Assembly: GCF_003569805.1 (NCBI RefSeq)
Contig: NZ_KZ984051.1
Location: forward strand, 621,779 to 685,778
Length of the DNA: 64,000 bases
Reading direction: 5' to 3'
Source of the DNA: Microbacterium halotolerans
GTDB lineage: Bacteria > Actinomycetota > Actinomycetes > Actinomycetales > Microbacteriaceae
Program-made: the position numbers and the translations under genes
The notes under the pieces: generated by a model
What the model saw: the letters and a program-made list of their open reading frames with translations, nothing else
Told to the model about the DNA's origin: nothing
The model's database searches: none
Part shown: piece by piece, positions 22,703 through 31,856 of the stretch
Layout: each line of letters starts with the position of its first letter
Position numbering within the stretch: the first letter of the stretch is position 1

Positions 22703-23430
22703 TGGGTATCCCTTCGCTCCCACGCTTGGGGTCTGCCGTGCCTCGGCCTGCGTGGGAATCCCATGCTAGTGCGAACAGCCGATTCGTGTGATTCGGGTTC
22801 GGATCGACGAGGTCATCGGATTGAGCCCCTCTAAGAGAACTTCTCTGTAGTGATCCTCACAGCTGTGGATAATGTGGATAACTCTGTGGAGGCCGGTTGC
22901 GAGTAAGGAACTACATCTGTGTGAGCTGTGGAGCGGCTGCGGATGATTCGTGAGCGTCGCCATATGCGCGGAATCGGATGTCACAGCGCGGTCCACACTC
23001 GCTCAGCGTGTCACTCACAGGCCGATTCGCGTGTCTCCACAGTTATCCACAGGCTTTCCACACTGGGGAGAGCGGTTTATACGGCTGAGCGTCATCCCCT
23101 GTCAAGGTTGAGTTCCGGCATACGTCACATGCCGTTCGCCGCACGTGTCCCCGGGGCGGGTCTTCGGAGCGCAGGCCGAGTGAGGGCCCACGCAGCGCGT
23201 GACAGACCCAGAATCGCTTTCAGAGGCCGTCTCAGCCCCGGACGCCCTCTGCGCGCACGTTTCCGCCGCCGCATCGTGGCGGAAACGCCTGTGGAAAGTT
23301 CCAGGAACGCCGAGAACGCCCGCTGTGCGCGATTCTGAGCCCCATGAGCGGCGTCGCGCTCTCGGATGCACGGCTTCCCCCGCCCTGTGGTCGGGCGCGT
23401 CCCTGCGACCGGTCCGGAGGAGCGCGGTGC
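22703..23430. other. Chromosomal replication origin region (oriC)
   Basis: The 728-bp gene-free region between dnaN and dnaA. Perfect DnaA boxes (TTATCCACA or complement) are at 22864-22872, 22873-22881 and 23043-23051. Near-matches include TTTCCACA at 23055-23062 and TGTGGAAAG at 23290-23298. The first two boxes abut head to tail. Gene context (dnaA, dnaN, gyrB, rpmH) and the strand switch near dnaA/rpmH support oriC here. No long AT-only unwinding element is obvious. Confidence 0.85.
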
Positions 23431-24849
23431 CTATCGCTTGCTGAGCTGGGTGGTGATCTCGGAGACCTGGTTGTAGATGGAGCGGCGCTCCTTCATGAGG
23501 TCGGCGATCTTGCGGCACGCGTACATCACCGTGGTGTGGTCGCGGCCGCCGAACAGCTGGCCGATCTTCGGCAGCGAGAGATTCGTGCGTTCGCGGCACA
23601 GGTACATGGCGATCTGACGCGCCTGGGCGATGGACTGCGAGCGGGATGAGCCGTAGAGGTCGTCGACCGTGAGCTTGAAGTAGTCCGCCGTGGTCGTGAT
23701 GATGTCCGTCGGTGAGACGACGTTGTCCTCGGCCTGGTCGACGATGTCGCGCAGCACCGTCTGCGCGAGAGGTACGTCCACCTCCGAGCGGTTCAGGTTC
23801 GCGAACGCGGTGACCCTGATCAGCGCACCCTCGAGCTCGCGGATGTTGGTCGAGACGTTCTTCGCGATGTACTCGACCACGTCATCCGGTACTGAGAGCC
23901 GCTCGGCCTGCGCCTTTTTGCGGAGGATCGCGATGCGCGTCTCGAGGTCGGGCGCCTGCACGTCGGTGATCAGGCCCCATTCGAACCGGCTGCGCATCCG
24001 GTCCTCGAAGCCGGTGAGCAGACGAGGAGCCACGTCGCTGGTGATCACGACCTGCTTGTCGTGATCGTGCAGCGTGTTGAAGGTGTGGAAGAACGCCTCC
24101 TGCGTCTCGGCGCGGCCCTGCAGGAACTGGATGTCGTCGATGAGCAGGATGTCGACCTCGCGGTAGCGGGCGTTGAACGCTGCGCCGCGGTTGTTGGCGA
24201 TCGAGTTGATGAAGTCGTTCGTGAACTCCTCGCTCGACACGTACCGCACCCGCATGCCCTCGAACATGCCGAGGGCATAGTCGCCGATCGCGTGCAGCAG
24301 GTGCGTCTTGCCGAGCCCGGAGTCGCCGTAGATGAAGAGCGGGTTGTACGCCTTCGCCGGCGCCTCGGAGACTGCGACCGCCGCGGCGTGCGCGAAGCGG
24401 TTGGATTGGCCGATGACGAAGTTGTCGAACGTATAACGGGGGTTCAGTCGAGTCTCGCCGCGGCTCGCCGTCGACGGTGCAGCTGGCGCGGACCCGGATG
24501 GCGGTGTCGGATTGTCGGCGACCGGTCGCGGTGCTGTCTCGGTCTGCTGCGGCGTCGGGTGCGGTTCGTCGTACGTGTCGATGATCTCGGGGTTCACCGC
24601 GACGCGGAAGGTGTGCACCTGTTCGCCCACGGTGGAGAGAGCCTCCATGATCGGCGCGCGCATGCGCTTGTTGATCTGCGCGGCGGTGAGGTCATTGGGG
24701 ACCTCGACGTAGACGGTGCCGCCCATGACTCCCTGCGGGATCGCGAGGCTGAGGAAGCCGTGCATCTGGGGCGTGACGCGATCATCTGTCTGCAGCTCGG
24801 CCAGAACCCGGCTCCAGACCGGTACGTCCGGCACCTCCTGCGTCGTCAT
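23431..24849 (-). CDS. dnaA: Chromosomal replication initiator DnaA
   Basis: A 472-aa initiator. Domain I covers residues 1-95, a Pro/Thr/Ala-rich domain II linker runs to about 130, and the AAA+ domain III has Walker A GDSGLGKT (175-182) and Walker B LLIDDIQFL. Domain IV carries the DnaA-box signature GRDHTTVMYACRKI. ATG 24849 follows GGGGGAG, so it is preferred over the 18-codon longer open frame. A perfect DnaA box at 24970-24978 lies upstream, compatible with autoregulation. Confidence 0.97.
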   Translation of the reverse strand: MTTQEVPDVPVWSRVLAELQTDDRVTPQMHGFLSLAIPQGVMGGTVYVEVPNDLTAAQINKRMRAPIMEALSTVGEQVHTFRVAVNPEIIDTYDEPHPTPQQTETAPRPVADNPTPPSGSAPAAPSTASRGETRLNPRYTFDNFVIGQSNRFAHAAAVAVSEAPAKAYNPLFIYGDSGLGKTHLLHAIGDYALGMFEGMRVRYVSSEEFTNDFINSIANNRGAAFNARYREVDILLIDDIQFLQGRAETQEAFFHTFNTLHDHDKQVVITSDVAPRLLTGFEDRMRSRFEWGLITDVQAPDLETRIAILRKKAQAERLSVPDDVVEYIAKNVSTNIRELEGALIRVTAFANLNRSEVDVPLAQTVLRDIVDQAEDNVVSPTDIITTTADYFKLTVDDLYGSSRSQSIAQARQIAMYLCRERTNLSLPKIGQLFGGRDHTTVMYACRKIADLMKERRSIYNQVSEITTQLSKR

Positions 24850-25237
24850 TTCTCCCCCTGGAACTGATGTGACCGCGGCGCAGACGCCGCAGGCGGATCG
24901 CACATGCGTCCGCCGGATGACAGGCGGCGGATCCGGTTCTGGAACGTCACACGAGCATCGGCCTCCGCCTGTGGATAACTTGCCCTAGGCTAGCCAGCGA
25001 AGCGCGAGAGAGCAAACCTTTTTCACCCCGTCGCGCGCCGCGTTTCGAGGTGCCGGGCGTGTTCCTGTCGGGTCGGGCCCGAGGCTGTGGAGATACTGTC
25101 AGGTTCGCCGTCGCATTTGCTTTGGACGTGTGACCGGGCGTAATCTATGGCGGTTGACTTATGCCCGTTTCGGGCACCCGTAACGATGTCTCCGGCTGTT
25201 CATACGATCCGGTGACACCTTCATCCGGAGAGAACCT
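24850..25237. other. Divergent dnaA/rpmH promoter region
   Basis: A 388-bp non-coding interval. A perfect DnaA box (TGTGGATAA, 24970-24978) lies about 120 bp upstream of dnaA. For rpmH, TTGCTT (25117-25122) and TAATCT (25141-25146), 18 bp apart, form a reasonable -35/-10 pair on the plus strand. A small hairpin CCCGTTTCGGG lies at 25164-25174, in the rpmH leader. No further gene is seen. Confidence 0.6.
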
Positions 25238-25375
25238 ATGAGCAAGCGCACGTTCCAGCCCAACAACCGTCGTCGTGCCAAGAAGCACGGCTTCCGCGCC
25301 CGCATGCGCACCCGCGCCGGTCGCGCGATCCTCGCCGCTCGTCGCGGCAAGGGCCGCACCGAGCTCTCGGCGTAA
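25238..25375 (+). CDS. rpmH: Ribosomal protein bL34
   Basis: A 45-aa very basic protein: [19 protein letters not shown], then [18 protein letters not shown] and the ending TELSA, which matches bL34 throughout. It is a component of the 50S subunit. An AGAGAACCT leader with GGAGAG precedes ATG 25238. It heads the rpmH-rnpA-yidD-yidC-khpB-rsmG group transcribed away from dnaA. Confidence 0.98.
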   Translation: MSKRTFQPNNRRRAKKHGFRARMRTRAGRAILAARRGKGRTELSA

Positions 25376-25394
25376 GCACTTCGCCAGTCCCGAC

Positions 25395-25772
25395 GTGCTC
25401 GCGAAGGCGAATCGTCTCACCCGCGGGGCCGACTATCGACGCGTCTCCCGTCGGGGGCTGCGCAGCGCCGGGCCCCATCTGGTGACGCACATCGAGTTCA
25501 CCGACGAGCCTCGGCCGGCACGATTCGGATTCATCGTCACCAGGGCTGTGGGAGACGCTGTGCGCCGCAACACGGTGAGGCGCCGCCTCAAGGCGATCTG
25601 CGCGGAGGCGCTGCCCGATGTGCGAGAGGGCGCGGACATCGTGATCCGCGCCCTTCCGTCGTCTGCGAGGGCTCCTTTCGCCGAGCTGCGGTCACAGGTG
25701 CTGCGCGGTTTGAAACGTCGAGGCGCTTTCGAGGCCGTCTCACCCGGAGGCCGACCGGAGCCTGCCTCGTGA
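25395..25772 (+). CDS. rnpA: Ribonuclease P protein component
   Basis: A 125-aa basic protein cofactor of RNase P, which matures tRNA 5' ends. GTG 25395 is the start (VLAKANRLTRGADYRRVSRRG). The RNR motif reads GDAVRRNTVRRRLKA, the RNA-binding signature of the family. It lies 19 bp after rpmH and overlaps yidD by 4 bp. Confidence 0.95.
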   Translation: MLAKANRLTRGADYRRVSRRGLRSAGPHLVTHIEFTDEPRPARFGFIVTRAVGDAVRRNTVRRRLKAICAEALPDVREGADIVIRALPSSARAPFAELRSQVLRGLKRRGAFEAVSPGGRPEPAS

Positions 25773-26116
25773 GCGTCCTCCCCGCCACCAGCTACGGCAC
25801 AGCACATCTCGCGTCCGGCGGTCTGCGTGCCGTTCCGCTGCTCCCGCGCAATGCGGGGATTGCGCTGCTGATCGTGTACCGCGCCACGATCTCCCGCATG
25901 TACGGCGATGTGTGTAGGTACTTCCCCTCCTGCTCCGCGTATGCCGTGGGCGCAGTGCAGCAGCACGGCCTCGTGAGAGGATCGGTTCAGGCGCTCGCGC
26001 GCATCGCGCGATGCCACCCGTGGGCCGAAGGCGGCGTCGACGACGTGCGGCCCCATCAGAACTTCCGCTACGACCTGACACCCCGCGGCTTCGTCGTGCC
26101 GCGGCGAAAGGACTGA
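25769..26116 (+). CDS. yidD: Membrane protein insertion efficiency factor YidD
   Basis: A 115-aa YidD-family protein with the core motif YRATISRMYGDVCRYFPSCS then YA..A...HG and a conserved C(H)PW segment (RCHPWAEGGVDDVP-like). Members lie between rnpA and yidC and assist membrane protein insertion. The N-terminal 30 residues are longer than usual. The GTG start overlaps the rnpA stop (GTGA). Confidence 0.92.
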   Translation: MSVLPATSYGTAHLASGGLRAVPLLPRNAGIALLIVYRATISRMYGDVCRYFPSCSAYAVGAVQQHGLVRGSVQALARIARCHPWAEGGVDDVRPHQNFRYDLTPRGFVVPRRKD

Positions 26117-26119
26117 CCC

Positions 26120-27184
26120 TTGGACATCCTGGGCAGCATTCTCGTTCCGATCCGGTTCGTGATCGAGATCATCCTCGTTGCGTGGCACTGGGTGTTCACG
26201 CACATCGGCCTGAACGATGACAGCGGTCTGGCCTGGGTGCTGGCGATCGCCGGCGTGGTGATCGTGGTGCGGTTGGCGATCTTCCCGCTCACGGTGAAGC
26301 AGATCAAGAGCCAGCGCAAGATGATGGAGATTGCGCCGGAGATGCGCAAGGTCCAGGCGAAGTACAAGGGCAAGAAGGATCAGCTCTCCCGCGAGGCGAT
26401 GAGCCGCGAGACGATGGCCCTGTACAAGAAGCACGGCACGTCGCCGGTCGGAGGCTGCCTGCCGATCCTGATTCAGATGCCGATCTTCTTCTCCCTGTTC
26501 TGGACGCTGCGTGACATCCAGACGTGGCAGGTCGAGGGCATCGGCGGTTGGAGTGCACGGGCCGACTGGTTCCCGCACATCTTCACGAATGACCTTGTCG
26601 AGCAGTTCGAGAGTTCGAAGCTGTTCGGCGTGGCACCGCTCAGCATGACTCTGACCGACCACTTCAACAATCCGGTCGCCACGTCTTCGATCGCGATCGT
26701 TCTCAGCATCATCCTCGTGGCGCTGATGATCGCTTCGCAGTTCTTCACGCAGCTGCTGATCGTGTCGAAGAACCTCTCGGACGAGGCCAAGACAGGCCAG
26801 GCGTACCAGATGCAGCGCATCATGCTGTACATCATCCCGTTCGCGATGATCTTCTCCGGCGTCTTCTTCCCGCTCGGCGTTGTGACCTACTGGTTCTTCA
26901 ACAACCTCTGGACGATGGGTCAGCAGTTCCTCGTGATCCGCGAGCTGCCCTCCCCCGGTTCTGAGGCATGGCGTGCTCGTACCGCTCGCCTGGAGAAGAA
27001 GGGCAAGACTCTCGACACCAAGGGCAAGGTCGTCACGATCGAGGAGTACGAGCGCGAGCAGGAGGAGCTGCTGCGCCAGGCTGAGGCCGAGCGGCAGCAG
27101 CGCGCCAAGCGCCAGCAGCCGATGAGCAAGCAGCGGGCGAAGAAGCAGGCCCAGAAGAACAAGGGCGGCGAGAGCGCCTCCTGA
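26120..27184 (+). CDS. yidC: Membrane protein insertase YidC
   Basis: A 354-aa Oxa1/YidC insertase. It begins with TTG at 26120, 3 nt after yidD, with AAAGGA upstream. Hydrophobic segments occur near residues 10-28, 35-55, 115-130, 190-212 and 230-260. The conserved GGCLPILIQMPIFFSLF motif and a long basic Gln/Lys-rich tail (QRAKRQQPMSKQRAKKQ) that can contact the ribosome are present. It inserts and folds membrane proteins with or without SecYEG. Confidence 0.96.
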   Translation: MDILGSILVPIRFVIEIILVAWHWVFTHIGLNDDSGLAWVLAIAGVVIVVRLAIFPLTVKQIKSQRKMMEIAPEMRKVQAKYKGKKDQLSREAMSRETMALYKKHGTSPVGGCLPILIQMPIFFSLFWTLRDIQTWQVEGIGGWSARADWFPHIFTNDLVEQFESSKLFGVAPLSMTLTDHFNNPVATSSIAIVLSIILVALMIASQFFTQLLIVSKNLSDEAKTGQAYQMQRIMLYIIPFAMIFSGVFFPLGVVTYWFFNNLWTMGQQFLVIRELPSPGSEAWRARTARLEKKGKTLDTKGKVVTIEEYEREQEELLRQAEAERQQRAKRQQPMSKQRAKKQAQKNKGGESAS

Positions 27185-27239
27185 CCGGCCCGGGCTTCCC
27201 GCGGTTGGTTCGAAACGACCCGATGAACGAGGAATCACG

Positions 27240-27734
27240 ATGACCAGTACTGACCCCGCTGCCGTGTCTGAGCCGACGGTCGAGGATCTTGAGCGCGAAG
27301 GTGATGTCGCGGCAGATTTCCTGGAAGGCCTGCTCGACATCGCCGATATCGACGGCGACCTCGACCTCGATGTGCGTCAGGGGCGTGCCTATGTGTCGGT
27401 GGAGTCGGAGGACGCGTCACTGAGGGCGGTTTCGGACCCTGACACGGTGCAGGCGCTGCAGGAGCTCACGCGGCTCGCGGTGCAGAACCAGACGGGTCGC
27501 TTCTCGCGTCTCATCCTCGATGTCGGTGGTTCGCGCGATGTGCGTCGTCAGCAGCTCGAGAAGCTGGTCGATGCGGCTGTCGCGAAGCTCGACGAGGGTG
27601 CGAGTCAGGCGTCGCTTCCGTCGATGTCGTCGTATGAGCGCAAGTTGGTGCACGACATCGCAGCCGATCGAGATCTGGTCTCCGAGTCGTACGGCGAGGC
27701 GTCGCAGCGCCACACGGTGCTCCGCCGCGCCTGA
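27240..27734 (+). CDS. khpB: R3H/KH RNA-binding protein (Jag/KhpB)
   Basis: A 164-aa single-stranded nucleic-acid-binding protein. A KH-like domain occupies about residues 30-100 and an R3H domain about 100-162 (LPSMSSYERKLVHDIAADRD, with a Ser-Tyr-Glu-Arg-Lys variant of the RxxxH core). The Jag N-terminal domain found in Firmicutes is absent, which is normal for actinobacteria. The position after yidC supports the assignment. Confidence 0.9.
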   Translation: MTSTDPAAVSEPTVEDLEREGDVAADFLEGLLDIADIDGDLDLDVRQGRAYVSVESEDASLRAVSDPDTVQALQELTRLAVQNQTGRFSRLILDVGGSRDVRRQQLEKLVDAAVAKLDEGASQASLPSMSSYERKLVHDIAADRDLVSESYGEASQRHTVLRRA

Positions 27735-27811
27735 CGCACTTTCTCTCGGAATCGACAGGGAATCCCTGGTCAGGGCTATATTTTCAGGTCGGATCGACGA
27801 AGGAGCTGGTC

Positions 27812-28468
27812 GTGGTGGATGGTGGAACGTCCGGGAACGTCGTCGAGCATGAGCCGGCGGCGGCTGGCGAGCTGTTCGGTGATCGCATCGATCTCGCTCG
27901 CCAGTTCGTGCGCGCTCTGGTGGAGCACGGCGAAGAGCGCGGTCTGATCGGGCCGCAGGAGGCTTCGCGGATCTGGACGCGCCATGTGCTCAACTGTGCG
28001 ATCGCTGCTCCGCTGTTCCCAGCTGGTGGCCGTGTCGGTGACGTCGGGTCAGGGGCCGGGCTGCCCGGTATCGTCCTGGCGATTGCGCGCCCGGATGTCA
28101 CGTGGGAGCTGATCGAGCCGATGGAGCGACGTGTGGTCTGGCTCGACGAGCAGGTCTCCGCTCTGGGACTGGACAACGTGACGGTGCATCGTGCGCGGGC
28201 CGATGAGGCCGCGGTCGAGGGAATGCTCGACGCGGTCACGGCGCGGGCAGTGTCGGCGATGCGCACACTGATCCCGTGGACCGCTCCCCTGGTTCGTGAC
28301 GATGGTGAGCTGATTCTGCTCAAAGGACGGTCGGTCGATGCCGAGATCGACGCGGCTCAGAAGGTGCTGCGCAGGCATCGGGTGACCGATGTGCGTGTGG
28401 AGGTTCTCGGCGAGGGTCTGCTGGATGAGCCCACGCGCGTGGTGCGGGCGGTCGTCCGCGCGTCGTGA
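27812..28468 (+). CDS. rsmG: 16S rRNA m7G527 methyltransferase RsmG
   Basis: A 218-aa SAM-dependent methyltransferase acting on G527 of 16S rRNA. The SAM site is GDVGSGAGLPGIVLAI (about residues 75-90), preceded by the family block RIWTRHVLNC. GTG 27812 follows AAGGAG. In most relatives rsmG is directly followed by parA; here about 2.4 kb intervenes. Confidence 0.94.
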   Translation: MVDGGTSGNVVEHEPAAAGELFGDRIDLARQFVRALVEHGEERGLIGPQEASRIWTRHVLNCAIAAPLFPAGGRVGDVGSGAGLPGIVLAIARPDVTWELIEPMERRVVWLDEQVSALGLDNVTVHRARADEAAVEGMLDAVTARAVSAMRTLIPWTAPLVRDDGELILLKGRSVDAEIDAAQKVLRRHRVTDVRVEVLGEGLLDEPTRVVRAVVRAS

Positions 28469-28540
28469 GTGCGCCGGCCGCGGCGCTGTTCGTCGCGGCT
28501 GCTGCGTCGATCCGGGCCGGTTTCCTGTTCTTGGTTTCGG

Positions 28541-28999
28541 TCAGTCCGCGAGCTCGAGGACGACGATCTCCGTGGGGGTGCGTCGTCGTGAGGCGAGGTC
28601 GTTCAGGCCGGGTTCGTTCTCCTCCCAGACCGCCCATAGACGCTCCCGCTCGTCGCCCTCGGCTGCTGTCGCGCTCACCGCACGGCGATCGCCGTCGGCG
28701 AAGAGGGCGGATGCTCTCGGGTCTGCTTTCAGGTTCAGCCACCACCCGGGGTGCCCTTCCATCCAGCCGTTCATCGCGAGTGCGTGCACGCGATCGGCGC
28801 CATCCGGCAGATAGGCGATGATGGCCGTTCGCGGCTCTCCGCTGCTGCGGCCAGTCGTCGTGAGCGCAAGCGCTCCCCACGCGTTCCTCTGACCGGGCTT
28901 CCACAGTCCCCGCCCTGTTCCTCGTCTCGCGAGCCATCGGTGGATGCCCCACGCGGTCTTGATGACGAAACGCGGTGGGACGAAGGGTTCGCGCGCCAT
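28541..28999 (-). CDS. Nitroreductase/quinone-reductase-like deazaflavin (F420) family protein
   Basis: A 152-aa member of the deazaflavin-dependent nitroreductase (Ddn/DUF385) family. The split-barrel core is visible in LALTTTGRSSGEPRTAIIAYLPDG and a C-terminal segment HPGWWLNLKADPRA, the family signature. Members use F420 or related flavins or have no proven activity. ATG 28999 follows GGAGG at 9 nt; the longer open frame upstream lacks family similarity. It is transcribed against the flanking genes, so it is an insertion into the conserved rsmG-parA order. Confidence 0.85.
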   Translation of the reverse strand: MAREPFVPPRFVIKTAWGIHRWLARRGTGRGLWKPGQRNAWGALALTTTGRSSGEPRTAIIAYLPDGADRVHALAMNGWMEGHPGWWLNLKADPRASALFADGDRRAVSATAAEGDERERLWAVWEENEPGLNDLASRRRTPTEIVVLELAD

Positions 29000-29099
29000 G
29001 AGTGTTCCTCCTCGGGTGGTTCCATTGTGGCACCGGGAGGAGAGCGGTGTCGTGACGTCGGGGTGAACGATAGCGACTGGGCTCGGGTGTCTTCGTCCG

Positions 29100-29115
29100 T
29101 GTTTCACGTGAAACG
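29100..29115. promoter_or_regulatory. parS site 1
   Basis: TGTTTCACGTGAAACG; matches the bacterial parS consensus TGTTTCACGTGAAACA at 15 of 16 positions. ParB (encoded at 31.9 kb) binds such sites. Confidence 0.85.
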
Positions 29116-29581
29116 CTCCCGTCACTCCTCGGATCTGCTTCTTGGCGAACGGCGGGGGGTGCGGCTGAGCGAGACGAACGTGTGAGGGTGAGGTCTGTTC
29201 GGCTGGCACATCGCGCGGACGCGGAGGATCGGTGGTCCGCCAGCGGTCGGCAGTTGATCTGCTGGTACGTGCTGATCTCGAGGGTTCCTTGGCCTGTGAC
29301 GGTTGCTCGAGGCGTTGCTCGGGGTGCTCAGGGAGTGCCGTTTCGTCGGTGCCTCGTGCCTGCCGTGCTGCAGAGCGCGTCGATGACGTGGATTGCGCGA
29401 CACTCCTTGCCACTTGTGCAGGTCTCGCTGCCTGTCAGGACGGGCGAACCTTCGTGAACTGTGACGCGACGGCGTCCCGATGGTCGCCCGGTTCGCAAGC
29501 ATTCGGACAATGTCGTGGTCTCACCCACGGAGTGTGTGTCAGCGGTGCTCGTGGGCTGTGACTCCAGTCGCCAGCGAACGG

Positions 29582-29597
29582 TGTTTCACGTGAAACA
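29582..29597. promoter_or_regulatory. parS site 2
   Basis: TGTTTCACGTGAAACA, a perfect match to the parS consensus and a perfect palindrome, inside the gene-free region. Confidence 0.92.
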
Positions 29598-29929
29598 CGC
29601 TGTTCCGCCTCACGCCGTCCGCATCCAGAGCCGGCCTTCCCTGCAGCTCACTGGTTGGATCACCTGGTCAGCGCGCGCGATCGGAGAGCACTGCGTTGGC
29701 GTTCGCTTCCGCTCGGAGAACAACGATCGACAGGAGTCCGAAGCTCTGGGATACGGACGCTGTGCTTGCGACGCCACATGTGTGTGAGTCCAGTTGAGAG
29801 GCGGGAGGAGTTGCGCTTGATTTGTCGGCTTCCGACGCTGAGATCTCTGCAGTGGGTTGCCCAATCGGTCGTACAGTACGTGGCTCGTCGTATCGAACGC
29901 ACTCGAGCTGCGGAGCTCGCTGTGCCTGA

Positions 29930-29945
29930 TGTTTCACGTGAAACC
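29930..29945. promoter_or_regulatory. parS site 3
   Basis: TGTTTCACGTGAAACC, 15 of 16 matches to parS. Confidence 0.85.
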
Positions 29946-30202
29946 TCAGGCCGGTAGCTGCGGTTCTCTTCTACGGTGGCGACCGATGTGAAGACTGCTG
30001 CTACGAGAGGAGACGGGCATGCAGTCGGGTGGGCCCGTACGGTCTACGACACTTCCTGCACCGGTTCGAGACTTCGAGCGTGCGCCGTTTGACCGGCTCG
30101 GTTCGTGTGACGCGCAAGCGACTGTGAGTGCGGTGTGATCGGTCCGGCGGGGCTGACGCGCCGACGCGGGTGTTGGAGAGTCGGCGCCTCGGTGGCTCGA
30201 CT

Positions 30203-30218
30203 AGTTTCACGTGAAACC
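30203..30218. promoter_or_regulatory. parS-like site 4
   Basis: AGTTTCACGTGAAACC; the 14-bp core is intact and both outer bases differ from the consensus, so binding may be weaker. Confidence 0.75.
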
Positions 30219-30810
30219 ACCGCGCTCTCTGATGTGATGCGAACAGATGACCGACCCAGCAGCAGAGCGGCCGTTGCTCCCGGCACGATCACGAGTGCCA
30301 GCCGGGAATCTCTCACCTCCGTGTTCGCTGGAGCAGATCGGCGAAATGTGCCGTCTCCTGCTGGCATACGTGAGTGGAGTGGTTGTGTGGGTGGGTGAGG
30401 GTGCCGTGCCGTGCGCTGTCGTCGGGTCGTCGGTGAGTCGGCCCGACTCTCTCTGCCAGCCGCGTTGAGGAGACTGGCGCTTGTTGCTCTTGTTCTCTTG
30501 CAGCATGACTGCTGCCAGCGTGGGCTCACGGTCTCTGTTCGGTCGGGCGCAACCCGGCGCACTCCCCCTCGTGGGTGCGGGTGGGTCGGCGCGCGGGAGG
30601 TGCGCAGCCGTCTCCTCACGGTCCTCCCTGCTGGTGAATACGTATTGTTCTCCCGTCTTGCGGTGCTCTGGTGTGTGGTTGTCGATGTCGTTCTGCACCT
30701 GCTTCTGCAGGTCGCGTCGCCGCGATGCGGTGCTCGCCCCCTCGTGTCATCCGCCGCTCTTCCCCTCGAGACGTATCGGCGGTGCAATCGTTTCTGCCCG
30801 CATGTTGGTG

Positions 30811-30826
30811 TGTTTCACGTGAAACA
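30811..30826. promoter_or_regulatory. parS site 5
   Basis: TGTTTCACGTGAAACA, perfect parS, 98 bp before the parA start. Confidence 0.92.
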
Positions 30827-30923
30827 CCTGCCGGACACGGTGTGTTCAGGGCCCTTCGCCCGATATGAGGCGAGGGCGGGGTTAGAGTTGTTCAGTACCC
30901 TCCCCGACGGCGAACGAAAGAGT

Positions 30924-31856
30924 GTGTTTCACGTGAAACAGTCCGAGAACGAGAGCACCTTCTCGCTTCCCGACGACACTCCCCTGGCGCGCGAACTCGC
31001 GGATCTCAGTGCCCGCAAGCGCCGTCTGGCGGATACGACGGTCACCTTCACCGGTCAGACGCGCGTGATGACGGTGTCGAACCAGAAGGGCGGCGTGGGA
31101 AAGACCACGACGACTGTCAACATCGCAGCGGCACTCGCCACGCTCGGCGGCCGCGTGCTCGTGATCGACCTGGATCCGCAGGGGAACGCGTCAACGGCGC
31201 TGGGAGTGCCGCACAGTGCCGACACTCCCAGCATCTACGATGTCCTCATCGATGAGTTCGCCATCGCCGATGTCATCCAGGAGACAGCCGAGCATGACAA
31301 CCTCTTCTGCGTCCCCAGCACGATTCACCTTGCGGGCGCTGAAATAGAACTGGTGTCGCAGGTCGCCCGCGAGCATCGCCTCAAGACGGCGCTGGAGGAG
31401 TTCCGCTCATCGCAGGAGAAGCCGTTCGACTTCATCCTGATCGACTGCCCGCCGTCGCTCGGTCTGCTGACGATCAACGCCTTCACGGCGACGGATGAGG
31501 TGCTCCTCCCGATCCAGGCGGAGTACTACGCCCTCGAGGGGCTCAGCCAGCTGCTGGCGAACATCAAGATGATCCAGAAGCATCTGAACCCCCAGATCCG
31601 GGTGTCAACGATCCTGCTGACCATGTACGACGCACGAACACGTCTCGCGCAGCAGGTCGCGGACGAGGTTCGAGAGCACTTCCCCAACGAGACGCTGGAC
31701 GCGGTGATCCCCCGATCCGTGCGTGTGTCGGAGGCGCCGAGCTTCGGGCAGACCGTCATCTCGTACGACGGCGGCTCCGCCGGCGCCGTGGCATACAAAG
31801 AAGCGGCGGTCGAGATCACCAACCGCGTGGCAGGCAACAACGAAGGAGCGTCGTGA
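30924..31856 (+). CDS. parA: Chromosome partitioning ATPase ParA
   Basis: A ParA/Soj Walker-type ATPase (310 aa from GTG 30924) that moves ParB-parS complexes. The deviant Walker A is KGGVGKTTTT within VSNQKGGVGKT, Walker B includes DLDPQGNAST, and FILIDCPPSLGLLT is the A' motif. The N-terminal extension of about 45 residues ([18 protein letters not shown]) is typical of actinobacterial ParA and probably binds nucleoid DNA. GTG 30924 and GTG 30933 are both possible starts; AAAGAG precedes the first. The frame is open far upstream, but that stretch covers parS sites and is not coding. A -10-like TACCCT lies at 30896-30901. Confidence 0.93.
   Translation: MFHVKQSENESTFSLPDDTPLARELADLSARKRRLADTTVTFTGQTRVMTVSNQKGGVGKTTTTVNIAAALATLGGRVLVIDLDPQGNASTALGVPHSADTPSIYDVLIDEFAIADVIQETAEHDNLFCVPSTIHLAGAEIELVSQVAREHRLKTALEEFRSSQEKPFDFILIDCPPSLGLLTINAFTATDEVLLPIQAEYYALEGLSQLLANIKMIQKHLNPQIRVSTILLTMYDARTRLAQQVADEVREHFPNETLDAVIPRSVRVSEAPSFGQTVISYDGGSAGAVAYKEAAVEITNRVAGNNEGAS
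30925..30940. promoter_or_regulatory. parS site 6 overlapping the parA start
   Basis: Perfect TGTTTCACGTGAAACA that begins one base after the G of the proposed GTG start at 30924. If that start is used, the site encodes the first residues of ParA (VFHVKQ). ParB spreading from here could affect parAB expression. Confidence 0.9.

Larger units (their letters stand above)
29000..30923. other. Gene-free parS-rich centromere region
   Basis: About 1.9 kb without a recognisable gene; open frames here lack homology-like features, and codon pattern differs from flanking genes. It contains five of the six 16-bp parS-type sites (listed separately) spread from 29100 to 30826, the sixth at 30925 overlapping the parA start. 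It therefore looks like the chromosomal centromere that ParB loads on. Confidence 0.75.

Noticed and set aside
25433..27340. A 635-codon minus-strand frame opposite rnpA, yidD and yidC
   Set aside because: It overlaps three well-supported genes on the other strand and has no recognisable motif.
29182..30900. Open frames in the parS region, for example 29182-29457 and 30135-30398
   Set aside because: They have no recognisable domain, start poorly and cross or abut parS sites, so they are not supported as genes.
30411..30923. A longer ParA start, because the frame is open for about 170 codons upstream
   Set aside because: The extension covers non-coding parS DNA and does not resemble ParA N termini.
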